Below, piece after piece: positions 60,130 through 64,000 of a stretch of DNA of 64,000 nucleotides; position 1 is the first letter of the stretch; every line of letters starts with the position of its first letter. Under the pieces are notes generated by a model. That model had not been told where the DNA came from. It was given only the letters and a program-made list of their open reading frames with translations, and ran no database searches. The translations under genes were made by a program, and so were the position numbers. The DNA comes from Mycolicibacillus parakoreensis (GTDB lineage: Bacteria; Actinomycetota; Actinomycetes; Mycobacteriales; Mycobacteriaceae): the NCBI RefSeq assembly GCF_022370835.2, contig NZ_CP092365.1, forward strand, positions 1,488,001 to 1,552,000, in the 5' to 3' direction.

Positions 60130-62169
60130 TTAGAGCTCGGTGGCGTCCGACGCCACTTCACCGCCGTCCACCGCCTCGACCACGGCGAGGACGTCACCGC
60201 TCGAGACCTGATGGCCGACCTGGACCGGCAGGGCGCTCAGCACCCCGTCGATCGGGCTCGCGACGGTGTGCTCCATCTTCATCGCCTCCAGGACGACAAG
60301 GGTTTGGCCCGCCGAGACCGTCTCGCCCTCGGCGACCGGTAGTCGGATCACCGAGCCCGGCATCGGCGCGGTGAGCGACCCGGGCGGGTTGAGAGTGCTC
60401 GGGTCGACGAAGCGTGGCGCCAGCCGCAGGGCGGAGTAGCCGGCGACCGAGTCGAGGTGGGCAACATCGCCGTCGAGGACGACATCATAAGTGCGGCGCA
60501 CCCCGTCGACGCGCAGCACCACCCGCTCGCTACTGCCCTCGACAACCTCGACGTCGGCCAACGGCTCGTCGTCGACCTGCAGGCAGGTCCCTGTCGAACC
60601 TAACGTGTACCCGACGCGCACTTCGCGCCCACCCTGGGTCTGCCAGGTCGTGGTCTGCGGCTGCGAAGGGTTGTTGCGCCAGCCGGCGGGCAACGTGGCC
60701 TGCAGAGTTGCGACGGCACGCCGCGCGGCCACCCCGGCCACGGTCGCCGCGACGGCGTGCAGGCGCTCGGACTGCGTGTCTGGGAGGGCAGCGCCGAGTT
60801 GGGCGACGTCGTGTCGGTCAAGGAACCCAGTGTCGGTGCCCCGCCCGGCGAACTCGTCATGGCGCAGGACGCGAACAAGCAGGTTGCGATTGGTGGTCAC
60901 GCCGTGAATACGGGCGCCGGCCAGCGCCGCCGAGAGGCTGGCAAGTGCCTCGTCGCGCGTTGGTGCCCACGCGATGACCTTGGCCAGCAGCGAATCGTAG
61001 TAATGACTGATGACCGAACCGGCACGAAAACCCGAGTCAACCCGCACGCCGGCAAGCGCCGGGACATCCAAGGTGCGCAGGGTGCCGGTACAGGGCCGGT
61101 AGTCATCGGCCGGATCCTCGGCGCACAGACGGGCCTCGACCGCGTGACCGCGAATTCGCGGGTTGTGCATCTCCTCAGGCAGCGGGCGGCCCATGGCTAC
61201 GAGCAGCTGGGCACGCACCAGGTCGAGGCCGGTGATCAGCTCGGTAACCGGGTGCTCGACCTGCAGCCGGGTGTTCATCTCGAGGAAGGCGAAGGAGTCG
61301 GCTTTGCCATCCTGAGCGGCGTCGTAGACGAACTCGACCGTCCCGGCGCCTACGTAGCCGACGGCGCGCGCGGCGGCGATGGCGGCCTCGCTCATCCGAG
61401 CGCGCAACGCGTCGTCGACGACCGGTGACGGCGCCTCCTCGATCACCTTCTGGTGTCGACGCTGCACGGAGCACTCGCGCTCGAACAGAGAGACGACGTT
61501 TCCGTGCGTGTCGGCCATGATCTGGATCTCGACGTGGCGTGGGCGCTGGACGTAACGCTCGAGGAAGACGGTGCCGTCGGCGAACGCGGCGGCGGCCTCA
61601 CGCGAAGCGGAGGTGACCGCTTCGTCGAGCTCGTCCGGCGACGCGACAATGCGCATGCCTCGGCCACCGCCGCCGGCGCTGGCCTTGACCAGCACGGGGT
61701 AGCCGACGTCGGCGGCCAGCTTCGCCAGCTGCTCGGCCGATAGCCCCGTCGTGTCGCCACCGGGCAGCACAGGCACCCCCGCGTCGGACATCGTCTTCTT
61801 GGCCTGCAGCTTCGAGCCCATCGCGTCGATCGCCCCGGGCGGCGGACCGATGAAGACGAGGTCGGCGGCGGCACAGGCGCGCGCGAACCCGGCGTTTTCC
61901 GAAAGGAAGCCGTAGCCGGGGTGTACTGCGTCCGCGCCGGTGAGCGAGGCAGCGGCGATGATCCGGTGGATGTCGAGGTAGGTCTCAGCGGCAGACGAGC
62001 CGGGAAGGTGCACGGCCTCGTCGGCGTCGGCGACGTGCCACGCGTCGGCGTCGGCGTCGGAATAGACCGCGACGGTGGCGATGCCGAGATCGCGGCAAGT
62101 GCGGAACACCCGCCGCGCGATCTCGCCACGGTTGGCGACCAGGACCTTGCGGATCTTGGGCATCGCCAT
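60130..62169 (-). CDS. Acyl-CoA carboxylase alpha subunit (biotin carboxylase-BCCP)
   Basis: The protein has about 679 residues. The biotin carboxylase domain opens KVLVANRGEIARRVFRTCRDLGI. The ATP-grasp glycine loop is KASAGGGGRGMRIV, with ECSVQRRHQKVIEEAPSP and FLEMNTRLQVEHPVTEL. The C-terminal BCCP has EAMKMEHTV with the biotinyl Lys near residue 630. The size and layout match MCC/GCC/AtuF-type alpha subunits. ATG 62169 overlaps the beta-subunit stop (TGATG); GTG 62172 is the alternative. Confidence 0.92.
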   Translation of the reverse strand: MAMPKIRKVLVANRGEIARRVFRTCRDLGIATVAVYSDADADAWHVADADEAVHLPGSSAAETYLDIHRIIAAASLTGADAVHPGYGFLSENAGFARACAAADLVFIGPPPGAIDAMGSKLQAKKTMSDAGVPVLPGGDTTGLSAEQLAKLAADVGYPVLVKASAGGGGRGMRIVASPDELDEAVTSASREAAAAFADGTVFLERYVQRPRHVEIQIMADTHGNVVSLFERECSVQRRHQKVIEEAPSPVVDDALRARMSEAAIAAARAVGYVGAGTVEFVYDAAQDGKADSFAFLEMNTRLQVEHPVTELITGLDLVRAQLLVAMGRPLPEEMHNPRIRGHAVEARLCAEDPADDYRPCTGTLRTLDVPALAGVRVDSGFRAGSVISHYYDSLLAKVIAWAPTRDEALASLSAALAGARIHGVTTNRNLLVRVLRHDEFAGRGTDTGFLDRHDVAQLGAALPDTQSERLHAVAATVAGVAARRAVATLQATLPAGWRNNPSQPQTTTWQTQGGREVRVGYTLGSTGTCLQVDDEPLADVEVVEGSSERVVLRVDGVRRTYDVVLDGDVAHLDSVAGYSALRLAPRFVDPSTLNPPGSLTAPMPGSVIRLPVAEGETVSAGQTLVVLEAMKMEHTVASPIDGVLSALPVQVGHQVSSGDVLAVVEAVDGGEVASDATEL

Positions 62170-63770
62170 CACATCCGGAACACGCCGTAGCCACGCTGGC
62201 CACGGACCTCGCCGTTGTGGATCACCGACAGGCAGAACCCGAGAACGGTCCGCGTATCGCGGGGATCGATGATCCCGTCGTCGTAAAGTCGGCCGCTGTT
62301 GGCCAGTGCGACGGATTCGCGCTCGATCTGTTCCTCGACGGCGGCGCGCATCTGGGCGTCGGCCTCCTCGTCGAAGGGCAGCCCGCGGTCGGCGGCGGAC
62401 TCGCGCGCCACGATGGACAGCACTCCGGCCAGTTGCGCCGGACCCATCACGGCCGACTTCGAGTTAGGCCAAGCGAATAGGAAACGCGGCGAGTACGATC
62501 GCCCGCACATGCCGTAGTTCCCGGCACCGTAGGACGCACCCATGGTGATGGTCACGTGGGGGACCGTGCTGTTGGATACGGCGTTGATCATCTTGGCGCC
62601 GTCCTTGATGATGCCGCCCTGTTCGTACTCGGCACCGACCATGAAACCGGTGGTGTTCTGCAGGAAGATGAGGGGGGTGTCGATCTGATTTGCCAGTTGG
62701 ATGAACTGCGAACCTTTCTCGGCCTCCTCACTGAACAGGATGCCCCGTGCGTTGGCGAGGATGCCGACTGGGAAGCCGTGGATCGAGGCCCAGCCGGTGA
62801 CGAGTGACGTGCCGTAGAGAGGTTTGAACTCGTCGAAGGCCGAGCCGTCGACCACTCGGGCGATGACGTCGCGGGGGTCGAAGGGCACCTTCGGATCGAC
62901 CGACGCGATGCCGAGCAGCTGATCGGGGTCGTGCACCGGTGGGTGCGGCGGCGTGGTGGGTCCGGGGCCGTTCTTCCGCCAGTTGAGCCGCGCCATGATG
63001 CGACGGCCGATGCGGATCGCATCCTGCTCGTCCTCGGCCATGTAATCGGCCAGCCCCGAGGTGCGGGCGTGCATGTCGGCGCCGCCGAGCGACTCGTCAT
63101 CGGAGACCTCGCCCGTGGCCATCTTGACCAGCGGCGGACCCCCGAGGAACACCTTGGAACGGTTGCGAACCATCACGACGTAGTCGCACATGCCCGGGAC
63201 GTACGCACCTCCAGCGGTGGAGTTGCCGAAGACCAAGGCCAGTGTCGGCAGCCCCGCTGCGCTGTGCTGTGTCAAGTCGTGGAACAGCTGTCCGCCGGGC
63301 ACGAAGATGTCTGCCTGTGTGGGCAGGTCGGCGCCGCCAGACTCGACGATGTTGATGATGGGCAGTCGGTTCTCCCGCGCGATGGCCATGCCGCGGAACA
63401 CCTTGCGGAAGGTATAGGGGTTCGATGCGCCGCCGCGGACGGTGGGGTCGTGGGCGATGATCATCGACTCGATGCCCTCGACTACGCCGATGCCGACCAC
63501 CACGCTACCGCCGACGGGGAACTTACTGCCCCAGGCGGCGAAGGGACATAGTTCGAGGAACGCCGTGTCGGGGTCGAGCATCAGCTCGATGCGCTCGCGG
63601 ACGAGCAGCTTGCCCCGCTTGCGGTGGCGCGCAACGTATTTCGCGCCTCCGCCGCCGTTGACCAGCGCCAGTTGCTCCACGATGGTGTGGAGTTGCGCGC
63701 TCAGTCCTTCGCGGTTCTTGAGATACCCGGGCGCGGTGTCGTCGACCCGGTCGGGCAAGACCTGTACCAA
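62169..63770 (-). CDS. Acyl-CoA carboxylase beta subunit (carboxyltransferase, MCC/GCC-like)
   Basis: The protein has 533 residues. The crotonase-fold carboxyltransferase has VESGGADLPTQADIFVPGG, NSTAGGAYVPGM and FLGGPPLVKMATGE in the N-domain. The C-domain has GILANARGILFSEEAEKGSQFIQLANQIDTPLIFLQNTTGFMVG and MGASYGAGNYGMCGRSY, which is typical of MCC/geranyl-CoA carboxylase subunits rather than propionyl-CoA ones. The start is TTG 63770 with GGAGGG 6 nt upstream. It is the first gene of the minus-strand operon. Substrate choice cannot be read from the sequence alone. Confidence 0.9.
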   Translation of the reverse strand: MVQVLPDRVDDTAPGYLKNREGLSAQLHTIVEQLALVNGGGGAKYVARHRKRGKLLVRERIELMLDPDTAFLELCPFAAWGSKFPVGGSVVVGIGVVEGIESMIIAHDPTVRGGASNPYTFRKVFRGMAIARENRLPIINIVESGGADLPTQADIFVPGGQLFHDLTQHSAAGLPTLALVFGNSTAGGAYVPGMCDYVVMVRNRSKVFLGGPPLVKMATGEVSDDESLGGADMHARTSGLADYMAEDEQDAIRIGRRIMARLNWRKNGPGPTTPPHPPVHDPDQLLGIASVDPKVPFDPRDVIARVVDGSAFDEFKPLYGTSLVTGWASIHGFPVGILANARGILFSEEAEKGSQFIQLANQIDTPLIFLQNTTGFMVGAEYEQGGIIKDGAKMINAVSNSTVPHVTITMGASYGAGNYGMCGRSYSPRFLFAWPNSKSAVMGPAQLAGVLSIVARESAADRGLPFDEEADAQMRAAVEEQIERESVALANSGRLYDDGIIDPRDTRTVLGFCLSVIHNGEVRGQRGYGVFRM

Positions 63771-63812
63771 AATTTTCCCTCCGGGCGAGCATCGACGTCA
63801 TCTGCTAGGCGC

Positions 63813-63844
63813 TGATGTTAGCCGCAATTAACATCAGGTGACAA
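63813..63844 (-). promoter_or_regulatory. Perfect palindromic operator over the carboxylase promoter
   Basis: TGATGTTA, 8 bp, TAACATCA (63813-63836) is a perfect 8-bp-arm palindrome. On the minus strand TTGTCA (63844-63839) is a -35 and TAACAT inside the palindrome a -10, 18 bp apart. Bound TetR would block this promoter. The remaining sequence to 64000 holds no gene; a GAAGCGC/GCGCTTC inverted repeat lies near 63894-63921. Confidence 0.75.
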
Positions 63845-64000
63845 CGGCGGCAGGGCTTGCGTCAGATTTGTTTCCCGCGCCGCGATTCCGTCGAAGCGCG
63901 ATGGATCGAAGCGGTGCGCTTCGCTGCAGATCGAGCGATCAAAGGAATTGACTGCGGGCGCGACGGCACACACAGGGCCCTTGCTAGGTCGTATCGAGTT

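Overview
The window looks like a chromosome segment of a mycobacterium, probably Mycolicibacterium/Mycobacterium sensu lato. It is very G+C rich, many genes overlap by GTGA or ATGA, and several promoters look leaderless. From about 1 to 32.7 kb the gene order matches, in reverse orientation, what I remember of the M. tuberculosis block from Rv2181 down to Rv2143. These orthology calls come from memory, not from a search.

Region 1 (1-11.4 kb) is envelope and housekeeping. It holds a truncated GT87 mannosyltransferase, a membrane protein, a DEDDh exoribonuclease, aroG, divergent pknL and its DNA-binding partner, mptA, idsA2, a non-canonical MTHFR-like protein, lppM, a GNAT acetyltransferase and a DUF3040 membrane protein. 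A good rho-independent terminator closes it.

Region 2 (11.6-32.7 kb) is the division and cell wall (dcw) cluster: mraZ, rsmH, ftsL-like, pbpB, murE, murF, mraY, murD, ftsW, murG, murC, ftsQ, ftsZ, yfiH, sepF, yggT and wag31. Most genes overlap by 4 bp, which suggests translational coupling. MraZ-type 10-bp repeats precede mraZ. The yggS gene normally found between yfiH and sepF is missing, and only a possible 3' scrap of about 15 codons remains.

Region 3 (32.7-48.4 kb) is accessory and catabolic, and its codon use looks less strictly G+C-ending. It has three modules. (a) A hydrolase, Zn-alcohol dehydrogenase, SDR, flavin monooxygenase and EthR-like TetR, with paired TGAC-N4-GTCA operators before both transcription units. 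(b) A thiolase-like (TLP1), Zn-ADH and carboxymuconolactone-decarboxylase-like operon divergent from a TetR gene, followed by a thioesterase and a hydrolase; a 24-bp palindrome flanks the TetR gene on both sides. (c) A CYP153-type alkane hydroxylase operon (P450, ferredoxin, ferredoxin reductase) with a divergent AraC regulator.

Region 4 (48.6-63.9 kb) is two convergent operons meeting at a TetR gene near 56.5 kb. The plus-strand operon encodes a thiolase/aldolase-like protein, a DUF35 partner, an LLM flavin oxidoreductase, four hot-dog (MaoC/FAS1_N) proteins, an enoyl-CoA hydratase, a TIGR03084 protein and an AtuA-like protein. The minus-strand operon encodes both subunits of a biotin-dependent acyl-CoA carboxylase, an acyl-CoA dehydrogenase and an acyl-CoA ligase. 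Similar palindromes overlap both promoters. Together they look like a complete route for a branched, terpenoid-like or polycyclic acid via CoA thioesters. Two genes here (thiolase and atuA) each carry an apparent +1 frameshift, which may be sequencing error or decay. I saw no tRNA, rRNA, CRISPR array, insertion sequence or integrase.
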